DNA from: Saccoglossus kowalevskii
Lineage: Eukaryota; Hemichordata; Enteropneusta; Harrimaniidae
Length of the DNA stretch: 25,514 bases
Assembly: GCF_000003605.2 (NCBI RefSeq)
Contig: NW_003119118.1
Location: 1 to 25,514 of the forward strand
Direction: 5' to 3'
The notes below the pieces were generated by a model, which did no database searches, was not told the DNA's origin, and saw only the letters and a program-made list of their open reading frames with translations. Position 1 is the stretch's first letter. Every line of letters starts with the position of its first letter. The position numbers and the translations under genes are program-made. This document shows positions 1 through 10,479 of this stretch, in pieces.

Positions 1-620
1 CAATAACATCTTTACAACTGTGTCAGGTAGCATATCTCTATGACACTACCAATAACATCTTCACAAGCACTGTGTCAGATAGCATGTCTCTATAACACTG
101 CCAATAACATCTTCACAACCACTGTGTCAGATAGCATGTCTGTATGGCACTGCCAATAACATCTTCAAAACCACTGTGTCAGATAGCATGTCTGTATGGC
201 ACTACCAATAACATCTTCACAACCACCGTGACAGATAGCATGTCTCAATGACACTACCAATAACATCTTCACAACAACTGTGTCAGATAGCATGTCTCCA
301 TGACACTACCAATAACATCTTCACAACAACTGTGTCAGATAGCATGTCTCCGTGACACTACAATAACATCTTCACAACAACTGTGTCAGATAGCATGTCT
401 CTATGGCACTACCAATAACATCTTCACAACCACTGTGTCAGGTAGCATGTCTCTATGGCACTACCAATAACATTTTCACAACCACTGTTTCAGATAGCAT
501 GTCTCTATGACACTACCAATAACATCTTCACAACCACTGTGTCAGATAGCATGTCTCTATGACCCTACCAATAACATCTTCACAACCACTGTGTCAGATA
601 GCATGTCTTTATGACACTAC

Positions 621-672
621 CAATAACATCTTCACAACCACTGTGTCAGATAGCATGTCTCTATGACACTAC
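621..672 (+). repeat. Reference (consensus-like) 52-bp monomer
   Basis: This copy matches the consensus I derived by eye and is used as the numbering frame. It has 21 G/C of 52 and no CpG. Its first part (CAATAACATC, then TTCACAACCA) varies mainly at positions 9-21. The middle CTGTGTCAG is well kept. The last part, CTCTATGACACTAC, varies most (TATATGAC, CTATGGC, GACAGTAC, CTACGAC). Confidence 0.9.
643..669. repeat. Inverted half-sites inside each monomer (GTGTCA / TGACAC)
   Basis: GTGTCA at monomer positions 23-28 is the exact reverse complement of TGACAC at 44-49, separated by 15 bp. Including inner matches around the centre, 9 of 13 opposing base pairs are complementary. The dyad repeats every 52 bp through most of the array, but the right half is broken in several families (TGGCAC, TGACAG, TAACAC). 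It could be a protein-binding dyad or a weak hairpin; no known binding box was recognised. Confidence 0.6.
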
Positions 673-699
673 CAATAACATCTTCACAACCACTGTGTC

Positions 700-1345
700 A
701 GATAGCAGGTCTCTATGAAACTACCAATAACATCTTCACAACCACTGTGTCAGATAGCATGTCTCTATGACACTACCAATAACATCTTCACAACCACTGT
801 GTCAGATAGCATGTCTTCATGACACTACCAATAACATCTTCACAACCACTGTGTCATGTAGCATGTCTCTATGACACTACCAGTAAGATCTTCACAAGCA
901 CTGTGTCAGATAGCATGTCTCTATGACACTGCCAATAACATCTTCACAACCACTGTGTCAGGTAGCATGTCTCTATGAAACTACCAATAACATCTTCACA
1001 ACCACTGTGTCAGATAGCATGTCTCTATGACACTACCAATAACATCTTCACAACCACTGTGTCAGATAGCATGTCTTCATGACACTACCAATAACATCTT
1101 CACAACCACTGTGTCATGTAGCATGTCTCTATGACACTACCAATAACATCTTCACAACCACTGTGTCAGATAGCATGTCTCTATGAAACTACCAATAACA
1201 TCTTCACAACCACTGTGTCAGATAGCATGTCTCTATGACACTACCAATAACATCTTCACAACCACTGTGTCAGATAGCATGTCTTCATGACACTACCAAT
1301 AACATCTTCACAACCAATGTGTCATGTAGCATGTCTCTATGACAC
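700..1345 (+). repeat. Local tandem duplications of 4-5 monomers
   Basis: The rare variant GTCTTCATGAC occurs at 813, 1073 and 1281, that is 260 bp (5 monomers) and 208 bp (4 monomers) apart. Each is followed by the same neighbour carrying GTCATGTAGC and preceded by a GTCTCTATGAAACTACC copy. The extra monomer in the first interval holds CCAGTAAG and ACAAGCACTG. This points to two successive small duplications. Confidence 0.8.
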
Positions 1346-1554
1346 TACCAATACATTTTACAGCCACTGTGTCAGATAGCATGTCTATATGACACTATCA
1401 ATAACATCTTCACAACCACTGTGTCAGATAGCATGTCTATATGACACTATCAATAACATCTTCACAACCACTGTGTCAGGTAGCATGTCTATATGACACT
1501 ACCAATAACATCTTCACAACCACTGTGTCAGGTAGCATGACTCTATGACAGTAC

Positions 1555-1970
1555 CAATAACATCTTCACAACCAATGTGGCAGGTAGCATGTCTCTATGA
1601 CACTACCAATAACATTTTTACAACCACTGTGTCAGATAGCATGTCTATATGACACTATCAATAACATCTTCACAACCACTGTGTCAGGTAGCATGTCTAT
1701 ATGACACTACCAATAACATCTTCACAACCACTGTGTCAGGTAGCATGTCTCTATGACAGTACCAATAACATCTTCACAACCACTGTGTCAGGTAGCATGT
1801 CTCTACGACACTACCATTAACATCTTCACAGCAACTGTGTCTGATAGCATGTCTCTATGATACTACCAATAACATCGTTACAACAACTGTGTCAGGTAGC
1901 ATGTCTCTATGGCACTACCAATAACACCTTCACAACCACTGTGTCAGGTAGCATGTCTCTATAACACTAC
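1555..1970 (+). repeat. Type I module before A1
   Basis: Eight monomers (416 bp) that end exactly at an A cassette. Ordered markers: AACCAATGTG, a CATTTTTAC monomer, a TATATGACACTATC monomer, a TATATGACACTACC monomer, GACAGTACC, CTACGACACTACCATT, then CACAGCAACTGTGTCTG with GATACTACC, CATCGTTAC and CACCTTCAC. This copy has the subtype AATGTGGCAGG, shared with the modules at 21841, 22918 and 24623, and lacks the separate CTATGGC difference. Confidence 0.8.
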
Positions 1971-2170
1971 CAATAACGTCTTTATAACAACTGTGTCAGA
2001 TATTATGTCTATATAACACTTCCGATAACATCTTCACAACCACTGTGTCAGTCTCTATGGCACTACCAATAACATCTTCACAACAACAGTGTCATATAGC
2101 ATGTCTCTATGGCACTACCAATAACATCATCGCAACCACTGTGTCAGGTAGCATGTCTCTATGACTCTAC
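1971..2170 (+). repeat. A cassette 1 (higher-order marker)
   Basis: Four monomers of 52+44+52+52 bp. The first has AACGTCTTTATAAC, CAGATATTATG and ATAACACTTC, running into TTCCGAT. The second lacks 8 bp (GTGTCAGTCTCTATGGC). The third has AACAACAGTGTCA and CTATGGC. The fourth has CATCATCGCAACC and GACTCTACC. In this copy the third monomer carries the subtype GTCATATAG. The cassette contains most of the CpGs in its neighbourhood. The same four-monomer string recurs through the window and sets the higher-order units. Confidence 0.9.
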
Positions 2171-2222
2171 CAATAACATCTTCACAACCACTGTGTCAGG
2201 TAGCATGTCTCTATGACACTAC

Positions 2223-2271
2223 CAATAACATCTTTACAACTGTGTCAGATAGCATGTCTTTATGACACTAT
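2223..2271 (+). repeat. 49-bp monomer (3-bp deletion), representative
   Basis: CTTTACAACTGTG replaces CTTTACAACCACTGTG. Monomers of this length start at 1, 2223, 3044, 4334, 5207, 9911, 11668, 12695, 14867, 16102, 18064, 20389, 22509, 22766 and 23586. Those following an A cassette sit exactly 202 bp after its TCCG and carry GTCTTTATGAC; those in C modules are the third monomer and mostly carry GTATG. Confidence 0.85.
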
Positions 2272-2791
2272 CAATAACATCTTCACAACCACTGTGTCAG
2301 GTAGCATGTCTATATGACACTATCAATAACATCTTCACAACCACTGTGTCAGGTAGCATGTCTATATGACACTACCATTAACATCTTCACAACCACTGTG
2401 TCAGATAGCATGTCTCTATGACACTACCAATAACATTTTCACAACCACTGTGTCAGATAGAATGTCTCTATGATACTACCAATAACATCTTCACAACAAC
2501 TGTGTTAGATAGCATGTCTCTATGACACTACCAATAGCATCTTCACAACAACTGTGTCAGATAGTATGTCTCTATGACACTACCAATAACATCTTCACAA
2601 CAACTGTGTCAGATAGTATGTCTCTACGACACTACCATTAACATCTTCACAGCAACTGTGTCTGATAGCATGTCTCTATGACACTACCAATAACATCGTT
2701 ACAACAACTGTGTCAGGTAGCATGTCTCTATGGCACTACCAATAACACCTTCACAACCACTGTGTCAGGTAGCATGTCTCTATGACACTAC

Positions 2792-2991
2792 CAATAACGT
2801 CTTTATAACAACTGTGTCAGATATTATGTCTATATAACACTTCCGATAACATCTTCACAACCACTGTGTCAGTCTCTATGGCACTACCAATAACATCTTC
2901 ACAACAACAGTGTCATATAGCATGTCTCTATGGCACTACCAATAACATCATCGCAACCACTGTGTCAGGTAGCATGTCTCTATGACTCTAC
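2792..2991 (+). repeat. A cassette 2
   Basis: Subtype GTCATATAG, as in cassette 1, from which it lies 821 bp away (16x52-8-3). With the following 49-bp monomer and TATATGAC copies it repeats the material after cassette 1, so 1971-2791 and 2792 onward are tandem duplicates for several hundred bases. Only the last three or four monomers before it belong to the type I series. Confidence 0.88.
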
Positions 2992-3561
2992 CAATAACAT
3001 CTTCACAACCACTGTGTCAGGTAGCATGTCTCTATGACACTACCAATAACATCTTTACAACTGTGTCAGATAGCATGTCTTTATGACACTATCAATAACA
3101 TCTTCACAACCACTGTGTCAGGTAGCATGTCTATATGACACTATCAATAACATCTTCACAACCACTGTGTCAGGTAGCATGTCTATATGACACTACCATT
3201 AACATCTTTACAACCACTGTGTCAGATAGTATGTCTCTATGACACTACCAATAACATCTTCACAACAACTGTGTCAGATAGCATGTGTCTATGGCACTAC
3301 CAATAACATCTTCCCAACAACTGTGTCAGATAGCATGTCTCTATGACACTACCAATAAACATCTTCACAGCAACTGTGTCAGGTAGCATGTCTTTATGAC
3401 ACTACCAATAACATCTTCACAACAACTGTGTCAGATAGTATGTCTCTATGACACTACCAATAACATCTTCACAACAACTGTGTTAGATAGCATGTCTCTA
3501 TGACATTACCAATAACATCTTCACAACAACTGTGTCATGTAGCGTGTCTCTATGACAGTAC

Positions 3562-4081
3562 CAATAACATCTTCACAACCAATGTGTCAGGTAGCATGTC
3601 TCTATGACACTACCAATAACATTTTTACAACCACTGTGTCAGATAGCATGTCTATATGACACTATCAATAACATCTTCACAACCACTGTGTCAGGTAGCA
3701 TGTCTATATGACACTACCAATAACATCTTCACAACCACTGTGTCAGGTAGCATGTCTCTATGACAGTACCAATAACATCTTCACAACCACTGTGTCAGGT
3801 AGCATGTCTCTACGACACTACCATTAACATCTTCACAGCAACTGTGTCTGATAGCATGTCTCTATGACAGTACCAATAACATCTTCACAACCACTGTGTC
3901 AGGTAGCATGTCTCTATGACAGTACCAATAACATCTTCACAACCACTGTGTCAGGTAGCATGTCTCTACGACACTACCATTAACATCTTCACAGCAACTG
4001 TGTCTGATAGCATGTCTCTATGGCACTACCAATAACACCTTCACAACCACTGTGTCAGGTAGCATGTCTCTATGACACTAC
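3562..4081 (+). repeat. Rearranged type I module before A3
   Basis: Starts with AACCAATGTG like other type I modules but is 520 bp rather than 416. The CTACGACACTACCATT plus GTGTCTGATAG pair is present twice (about 3810-3860 and 3965-4015), and the CATCGTTAC monomer is missing, so GTGTCTGATAG runs straight into a CTATGGC/CACCTTCAC pair. This fits a small internal duplication with a one-monomer loss. Confidence 0.7.
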
Positions 4082-4281
4082 CAATAACGTCTTTATAACA
4101 ACTGTGTCAGATATTATGTCTATATAACACTTCCGATAACATCTTCACAACCACTGTGTCAGTCTCTATGGCACTACCAATAACATCTTCACAACAACAG
4201 TGTCAGATAGCATGTCTCTATGGCACTACCAATAACATCATCGCAACCACTGTGTCAGGTAGCATGTCTCTATGACTCTAC
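4082..4281 (+). repeat. A cassette 3
   Basis: Standard composition with GTCAGATAG in the third monomer. It is followed by GACTCTACC, the 49-bp monomer at 4334 and a rare GACATTATC variant at 4427, a set shared with 11,466-11,900. Confidence 0.88.
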
Positions 4282-4694
4282 CAATAACATCTTCACAACC
4301 ACTGTGTCAGGTAGCATGTCTCTATGACACTACCAATAACATCTTTACAACTGTGTCAGATAGCATGTCTTTATGACACTATCAATAACATCTTCACAAC
4401 CACTGTGTCAGGTAGCATGTCTATATGACATTATCAATAACATCTTCACAACCACTGTGTCAGGTAGCATGTCTATATGACACTACCAATAACATCTTCA
4501 CAACCACTGTGTCAGGTAGCATGTCTCTATGACAGTACCAATAACATCTTCACAACCACTGTGTCAGGTAGCATGTCTCTATGACACTACCAATAACATC
4601 TTCACAACCACTGTGTCAGGTAGCATGTCTCTATGACAGTACCAATAACATCTTCACAACCACTGTGTCAGGTAGCATGTCTCTACGACACTAC

Positions 4695-4902
4695 CATTAA
4701 CATCTTCACAGCAACTGTGTCAGATAGCATGTCTATATGACACTACCAATAACATCTTCACAACAACTGTGTCAGATAGTATGTCTCTATGACACTACCA
4801 ATAACATCTTCACAACAACTGTGTCAGATAGTATGTCTCTATGACACTACCAATAATATCTTCACAACCACTGTGTCAGATAGCATGTCTCTATGACACT
4901 AC
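4695..4902 (+). repeat. Type II module before A4
   Basis: Four monomers (208 bp) ending exactly at an A cassette: CCATTAACATC with CACAGCAACTG; two CACAACAACTG monomers with GATAGTATG; then CAATAATATC. It is the alternative to type I at the same position relative to A. Here the first monomer reads TATATGAC where most type II copies have TTTATGAC. Confidence 0.8.
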
Positions 4903-5102
4903 CAATAACGTCTTTATAACAAGTGTGTCAGATATTATGTCTATATAACACTTCCGATAACATCTTCACAACCACTGTGTCAGTCTCTATGGCACTACCA
5001 ATAACATCTTCACAACAACAGTGTCAGATAGCATGTCTCTATGGCACTACCAATAACATCATCGCAACCACTGTGTCAGATAGCATGTCTCTATGACAGT
5101 AC
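4903..5102 (+). repeat. A cassette 4, joined to a C module
   Basis: The first monomer has the private change AACAAGTGTG, found again only in cassette 11 at this position. The fourth monomer ends GATAG...GACAGTAC instead of GACTCTACC and leads directly into a C module, so it is a chimera shared with 17,760-17,959. Confidence 0.88.
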
Positions 5103-5255
5103 CAATAACATATTTACAACCACTGCGTCAGGTAGCATGTCAATATGACACTATCAATAACATCTTCACAACCACTGTGTCAGGTAGCATATCTCTATGA
5201 CACTACCAATAACATCTTTACAACTGTGTCAGATAATATGTCTCTATGACACTAC
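5103..5255 (+). repeat. C module, partial (3 monomers)
   Basis: The first monomer has CATATTTACAACCACTGCG and GTCAATATGAC, the second GCATATCTC, the third is a 49-bp form with GATAATATG. The two further monomers seen in full C modules are replaced here by copies with GTATGTCAC and CAATAAACATC. Confidence 0.75.
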
Positions 5256-5465
5256 CAATAACATCTTCACAACAACTGTGTCAGATAGCATGTCTGTATG
5301 TCACTACCAATAAACATCTTCACAACCACTGTGTCAGATAGTATGTCTCTATGACACTACCCAATAACATCTTCACAACAACTGTGTTAGATAGCATGTC
5401 TCTATGACACTACCAATAACATCTTCACAACAACTGTGTCATGTAGCGTGTCTTTATGACACTAC

Positions 5466-5568
5466 CAATAACATTTTCACAACAACCCGGTCAGATAGCG
5501 TGTCTCTATGACACTACCAATAACATTTTATAACAACAGTGTCAGATATTATGTCTATATAACACTTC
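5466..5568 (+). repeat. B cassette 1 (higher-order marker)
   Basis: A monomer with AACAACCCGGTCAG, preceded by a GTCATGTAGCGTGTC monomer, is followed by a 51-bp monomer with CATTTTATAAC, CAGATATTATG and the TTCCGAT end. Unlike A, the next monomer is full length (CATCTTTACAACCAC). Here the second monomer reads AACAACAGTG instead of AACAACGGTG, and the first has GATAGCGTG. Confidence 0.85.
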
Positions 5569-6140
5569 CGATAACATCTTTACAACCACTGTGTCAGATA
5601 GCATGTCTCTATGACACTACCAATACCATTTTTACAACCACTGTGTCAGGTAGCATGTCTTTATGACACTACCAATAACATCTTCACAACCACTGTGTCA
5701 GATAGCATGTCTCTATGACCCTACCAATAACATCATCACAACCACTGTGTCAGGTAGCATGTCTCTATGACACTACCAATAACATCTTCACAACCACTGT
5801 GTGAGGTAGCATGTCTATATGACACTATCAATAACATCTTCACAACCACTGTGTCAGGTAGCATGTCTATATGACACTATCAATAACATCTTCACAACCA
5901 CTGTGTCAGGTAGCATGTCTATATGACACTACCAATAACATCTTCACAACCACTGTGTCAGGTAGCATGTCTCTATGACAGTACCAATAACATCTTCACA
6001 ACCACTGTGTCAGGTAGCATGTCTCTATGACACTACCAATAACATCTTCACAACCACTGTGTCAGGTAGCATGTCTCTATGACAGTACCAATAACATCTT
6101 CACAACCACTGTGTCAGGTAGCATGTCTCTACGACACTAC

Positions 6141-6348
6141 CATTAACATCTTCACAGCAACTGTGTCAGATAGCATGTCTTTATGACACTACCAATAACA
6201 TCTTCACAACAACTGTGTCAGATAGTATGTCTCTATGACACTACCAATAACATCTTCACAACAACTGTGTCAGATAGTATGTCTCTATGACACTACCAAT
6301 AATATCTTCACAGCCACTGTGTCAGATAGCATGTCTCTATGACACTAC
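6141..6348 (+). repeat. Type II module before A5
   Basis: CCATTAAC, TTTATGAC, two GATAGTATG monomers and CAATAATATC, with CACAGCCACTG in the last monomer, a subtype shared with the module at 7433. Confidence 0.8.
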
Positions 6349-6548
6349 CAATAACGTCTTTATAACAACTGTGTCAGATATTATGTCTATATAACACTTC
6401 CGATAACATCTTCACAACCACTGTGTCAGTCTCTATGGCACTACCAATAACATCTTCACAACAACAGTGTCAGATAGCATGTCTCTATGGCACTACCAAT
6501 AACATCATCGCAACCACTGTGTCAGGTAGCATGTCTTTATGACACTAC
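6349..6548 (+). repeat. A cassette 5
   Basis: The fourth monomer has CATCATCGC but then GTCTTTATGAC rather than GACTCTACC. The chain downstream leaves the usual A path (no 49-bp monomer) and enters a duplicated TAATAACATATTTAC block. Confidence 0.88.
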
Positions 6549-6652
6549 CAATAACATCTTCACAACAACTGTGTCAGGTAGCATGTCTTTATGACACTAC
6601 CAATAACATCTTCACAACAACTGTGTCAGATAGCATGTCTCTATGACAGTAC

Positions 6653-6912
6653 TAATAACATATTTACAACCACTGTGTCAGGTAGCATGTCTCTATGACA
6701 CTACCCATAACATCTTTACAACCACTGTGTCAGATAGCATGTCTCTATGACACTACCAATAACATCTTTACAACCACTGTGTCAGATAGCATGTCTCTAT
6801 GACAGTACTAATAACATATTTACAACCACTGTGTCAGGTAGCATGTCTCTATGACACTACCCATAACATCTTTACAACCACTGTGTCAGATAGCATGTCT
6901 CTATGACACTAC
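6653..6912 (+). repeat. 156-bp (three-monomer) tandem duplication
   Basis: The set TAATAACATATTTAC / CCATAACATCTTTAC / CAATAACATCTTTAC...GACAGTAC starts at 6653 and again at 6809; the second copy's third monomer is replaced by CATTTTCACAAGCACTGCG. An equivalent duplicated set lies at 20645-20904. Confidence 0.8.
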
Positions 6913-7432
6913 CAATAACATTTTCACAAGCACTGCGTTAGATAGCATGTCTCTATGACACTACCAATAACATCTTCACAACAACTGTGTCAGATAGTAT
7001 GTCTCTATGACACTACCAATAACATCTTCACAACAACTGTGTCAGATAGTATGTCTCTATGACACTACTATTAACATCTTCACAACCACTGTGTCAGATA
7101 GCATGTCTCTATGACACTACCAATAACATCTTCACAACAACTGTGTTAGATAGCATGTCTCTATGACACTACCAATAACATTTTCACAACAACTGTGTTA
7201 GATAGCATGTCTCTATGACACTACCATTAACATCTTCACAAGCACTGTGTCAGATAGAATGTCTCTATGACACTACCAATAACATCTTCACAACAAATGT
7301 GTTAGATAGCATGTCTCTATGACACTACCAATAACATCTTCACAACAACTGTGTTAGATAGCATGTCTCTACGACAGTACCAATAACATCTTCACAACCA
7401 CTGTGTCAGGTAGCATGTCTCTACGACACTAC

Positions 7433-7640
7433 CATTAACATCTTCACAGCAACTGTGTCAGATAGCATGTCTTTATGACACTACCAATAACATCTTCACA
7501 ACAACTGTGTCAGATAGTATGTCTCTATGACACTACCAATAACATCTTCACAACAACTGTGTCAGATAGTATGTCTCTATGACACTACCAATAATATCTT
7601 CACAGCCACTGTGTCAGATAGCATGTCTCTATGACACTAC
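7433..7640 (+). repeat. Type II module before A6
   Basis: Same four-monomer order as at 6141, including CACAGCCACTG in the last monomer. Confidence 0.8.
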
Positions 7641-7840
7641 CAATAACGTCTTTATAACAACTGTGTCAGATATTATGTCTATATAACACTTCCGATAACA
7701 TCTTCACAACCACTGTGTCAGTCTCTATGGCACTACCAATAACATCTTCACAACAACAGTGTCAGATAGCATGTCTCTATGGCACTACCAATAACATCAT
7801 CGCAACCACTGTGTCAGGTAGCATGTCTCTATGACTCTAC
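7641..7840 (+). repeat. A cassette 6
   Basis: Standard composition, 1292 bp after cassette 5 (25x52-8). It is followed by a monomer with GCATGTTTCTATGAC and a 51-bp junction CACTACAATAAC, a pair also found after cassette 8. Confidence 0.88.
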
Positions 7841-8203
7841 CAATAACATCTTCACAACCACTGTGTCAGGTAGCATGTTTCTATGACACTACAATAACAT
7901 CTTCACAACAACTGTGTCAGATAGCATGTCTCTATGACACTACCAATAACATCTTCACAACAACTGTGTCAGATAGCATGTCTCTATGACAGTACTAATA
8001 ACATATTTACAACAACTGTGTCAGATAGTATGTCTCTATGACACTACCAATAACATCTTCACAACAACTGTGTCAGATAGTATGTCTCTATGACACTACC
8101 AATAACATCTTCACAACAACTGTGTTAGATAGCATGTCTCTATGACACTACCAATAACATCTTCACAACAACTGTGTCATGTAGCGTGTCTTTATGACAC
8201 TAC

Positions 8204-8306
8204 CAATAACATTTTCACAACAACCCGGTCAGATAGCATGTCTCTATGACACTACCAATAACATTTTATAACAACGGTGTCAGATATTATGTCTATATAA
8301 CACTTC
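8204..8306 (+). repeat. B cassette 2
   Basis: CCCGG monomer with GATAGCATG, then the 51-bp CATTTTATAACAACGGTG monomer. Confidence 0.85.
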
Positions 8307-8458
8307 CGATAACATCTTTACAACCACTGTGTCAGATAGCATGTCTCTATGACACTACCAATACCATTTTTACAACCACTGTGTCAGGTAGCATGTCTAT
8401 ATGACACTACCAATAACATCTTCACAACCACTGTGTCAGATAGCATGTCTCTATGACA

Positions 8459-9658
8459 CTACCAATAACATCTTTACAACCACTGTGTCAGGTAGCATGT
8501 CTCTATGACACTACCAATAACATCTTCACAACCACTGTGTGAGGTAGCATGTCTATATGACACTATCAATAACATCTTCACAACCACTGTGTCAGGTAGC
8601 ATGTCTATATGACACTATCAATAACATCTTCACAACCACTGTGTCAGGTAGCATGTCTATATGACACTACCAATAACATCTTCACAACCACTGTGTCAGG
8701 TAGCATGTCTCTATGACAGTACCAATAACATCTTCACAACCAATGTGTCAGGTAGCATGTCTCTATGACACTACCAATAACATTTTTACAACCACTGTGT
8801 CAGATAGCATGTCTATATGACACTATCAATAACATCTTCACAACCACTGTGTCAGGTAGCATGTCTATATGACACTACCAATAACATCTTCACAACCACT
8901 GTGTCAGGTAGCATGTCTCTATGACAGTACCAATATCATCTTCACAACCACTGTGTCAGGTAGCATGTCTCTACGACACTACCATTAACATCTTCACAGC
9001 AACTGTGTCTGATAGCATGTCTCTATGATACTACCAATAACATCTTTACAACCACTGTGTCAGGTAGCATGTCTCTATGACACTACCAATAACATCTTCA
9101 CAACCACTGTGTCAGGTAGCATGTCTATATGACACTATCAATAACATCTTCACAACCACTGTGTCAGGTAGCATGTCTATATGACACTATCAATAACATC
9201 TTCACAACCACTGTGTCAGGTAGCATGTCTCTATGACAGTACCAATAACATCTTCACAACCAATGTGTCAGGTAGCATGTCTCTATGACACTACCAATAA
9301 CATTTTTACAACCACTGTGTCAGATAGCATGTCTATATGACACTATCAATAACATCTTCACAACCACTGTGTCAGGTAGCATGTCTATATGACACTACCA
9401 ATAACATCTTCACAACCACTGTGTCAGGTAGCATGTCTCTATGACAGTACCAATATCATCTTCACAACCACTGTGTCAGGTAGCATGTCTCTACGACACT
9501 ACCATTAACATCTTCACAGCAACTGTGTCTGATAGCATGTCTCTATGATACTACCAATAACATCGTTACAACAACTGTGTCAGGTAGCATGTCTCTATGG
9601 CACTACCAATAACACCTTCACAACCACTGTGTCAGGTAGCATGTCTCTATGACACTAC
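8459..9658 (+). repeat. Tandem duplication of about 11 monomers, including two type I modules
   Basis: The interval from B cassette 2 to A cassette 7 is 1404 bp, exactly 520 bp more than the 884 bp seen elsewhere. The private variant AGTACCAATATCATC occurs at 8931 and 9451, and the AACCAATGTG monomers start at 8723 and 9243, both 520 apart. The CATCTTTAC monomers that open the two copies are 572 bp apart, because the second copy has one TATATGACACTACC monomer fewer. The join is near 9031-9045, where GATACTACC is followed by CATCTTTAC instead of its usual CATCGTTAC. Confidence 0.85.
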
Positions 9659-9858
9659 CAATAACGTCTTTATAACAACTGTGTCAGATATTATGTCTAT
9701 ATAACACTTCCGATAACATCTTCACAACCACTGTGTCAGTCTCTATGGCACTACCAATAACATCTTCACAACAACAGTGTCAGATAGCATGTCTCTATGG
9801 CACTACCAATAACATCATCGCAACCACTGTGTCAGGTAGCATGTCTCTATGACTCTAC
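9659..9858 (+). repeat. A cassette 7
   Basis: Standard composition, GTCAGATAG subtype, followed by the 49-bp monomer at 9911. Confidence 0.88.
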
Positions 9859-10271
9859 CAATAACATCTTCACAACCACTGTGTCAGGTAGCATGTCTCT
9901 ATGACACTACCAATAACATCTTTACAACTGTGTCAGATAGCATGTCTTTATGACACTATCAATAACATCTTCACAACCACTGTGTCAGGTAGCATGTCTA
10001 TATGACACTACCATTAACATCTTCACAACCACTGTGTCAGATAGCATGTCTCTATGACACTACCAATAACATCTTCACAACAACTGTGTTAGATAGCATG
10101 TCTCTATGACACTACCAATAGCATCTTCACAACAACTGTGTCAGATAGTATGTCTCTATGACACTACCAATAACATCTTCACAACAACTGTGTCAGATAG
10201 TATGTCTCTATGACACTACCAATAACATCTTCACAACAACTGTGTCATGTAGCGTGTCTTTATGACACTAC

Positions 10272-10479
10272 CAATAACATCTTCACAACAACCCGGTCAG
10301 ATAGCATGTCTCTATGACAATACCAATAACATTTTTATAACAACGGTGTCAGATATTATGTCTATATAACACTTCCGATAACATCTTTACAACCACTTTG
10401 TCAGATAGCATGTCTCTATGACACTACCAATAACATTTTTATAACAACGGTGTCAGATATTATGTCTATATAACACTTC
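10272..10479 (+). repeat. B cassette 3, doubled
   Basis: CCCGG monomer (here with CATCTTCAC), a 52-bp CATTTTTATAACAACGGTG monomer, one ordinary monomer, then a second CATTTTTATAACAACGGTG monomer. The two TTCCGAT ends are 104 bp apart. The CCCGG monomer ends GACAATACC, shared with cassettes 4 and 5. Confidence 0.85.

Larger units (their letters stand above)
1..1970 (+). repeat. Opening block without A or B cassettes
   Basis: About 38 monomers with no TTCCGAT or CCCGG marker. The first monomer is a 49-bp form. Copies at roughly 140-420 carry GTCTGTATGGC, GTCTCCATGAC or GTCTCCGTGAC variants that are otherwise seen mainly in the last 250 bp of the window. From about 480 to 1340 the monomers are close to consensus, mostly with AACCAC and CAGATAG, and are locally duplicated. 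After about 1370 TATATGACACTATC monomers appear and the block runs into a type I module. Confidence 0.8.

Noticed and set aside
2001-2020. TATA-like promoter (TCTATATAAC) in A and B monomers
   Set aside because: TATATAA arises from two or three substitutions in CTCTATGAC and recurs at every A and B marker; nothing downstream supports a transcript start.
10292-10390. CENP-B-box-like site at the CCCGG/TTCCG monomers
   Set aside because: CCCGG and TTCC are in separate positions; the required TTCG..A..CGGG arrangement is absent on both strands as far as I could see.
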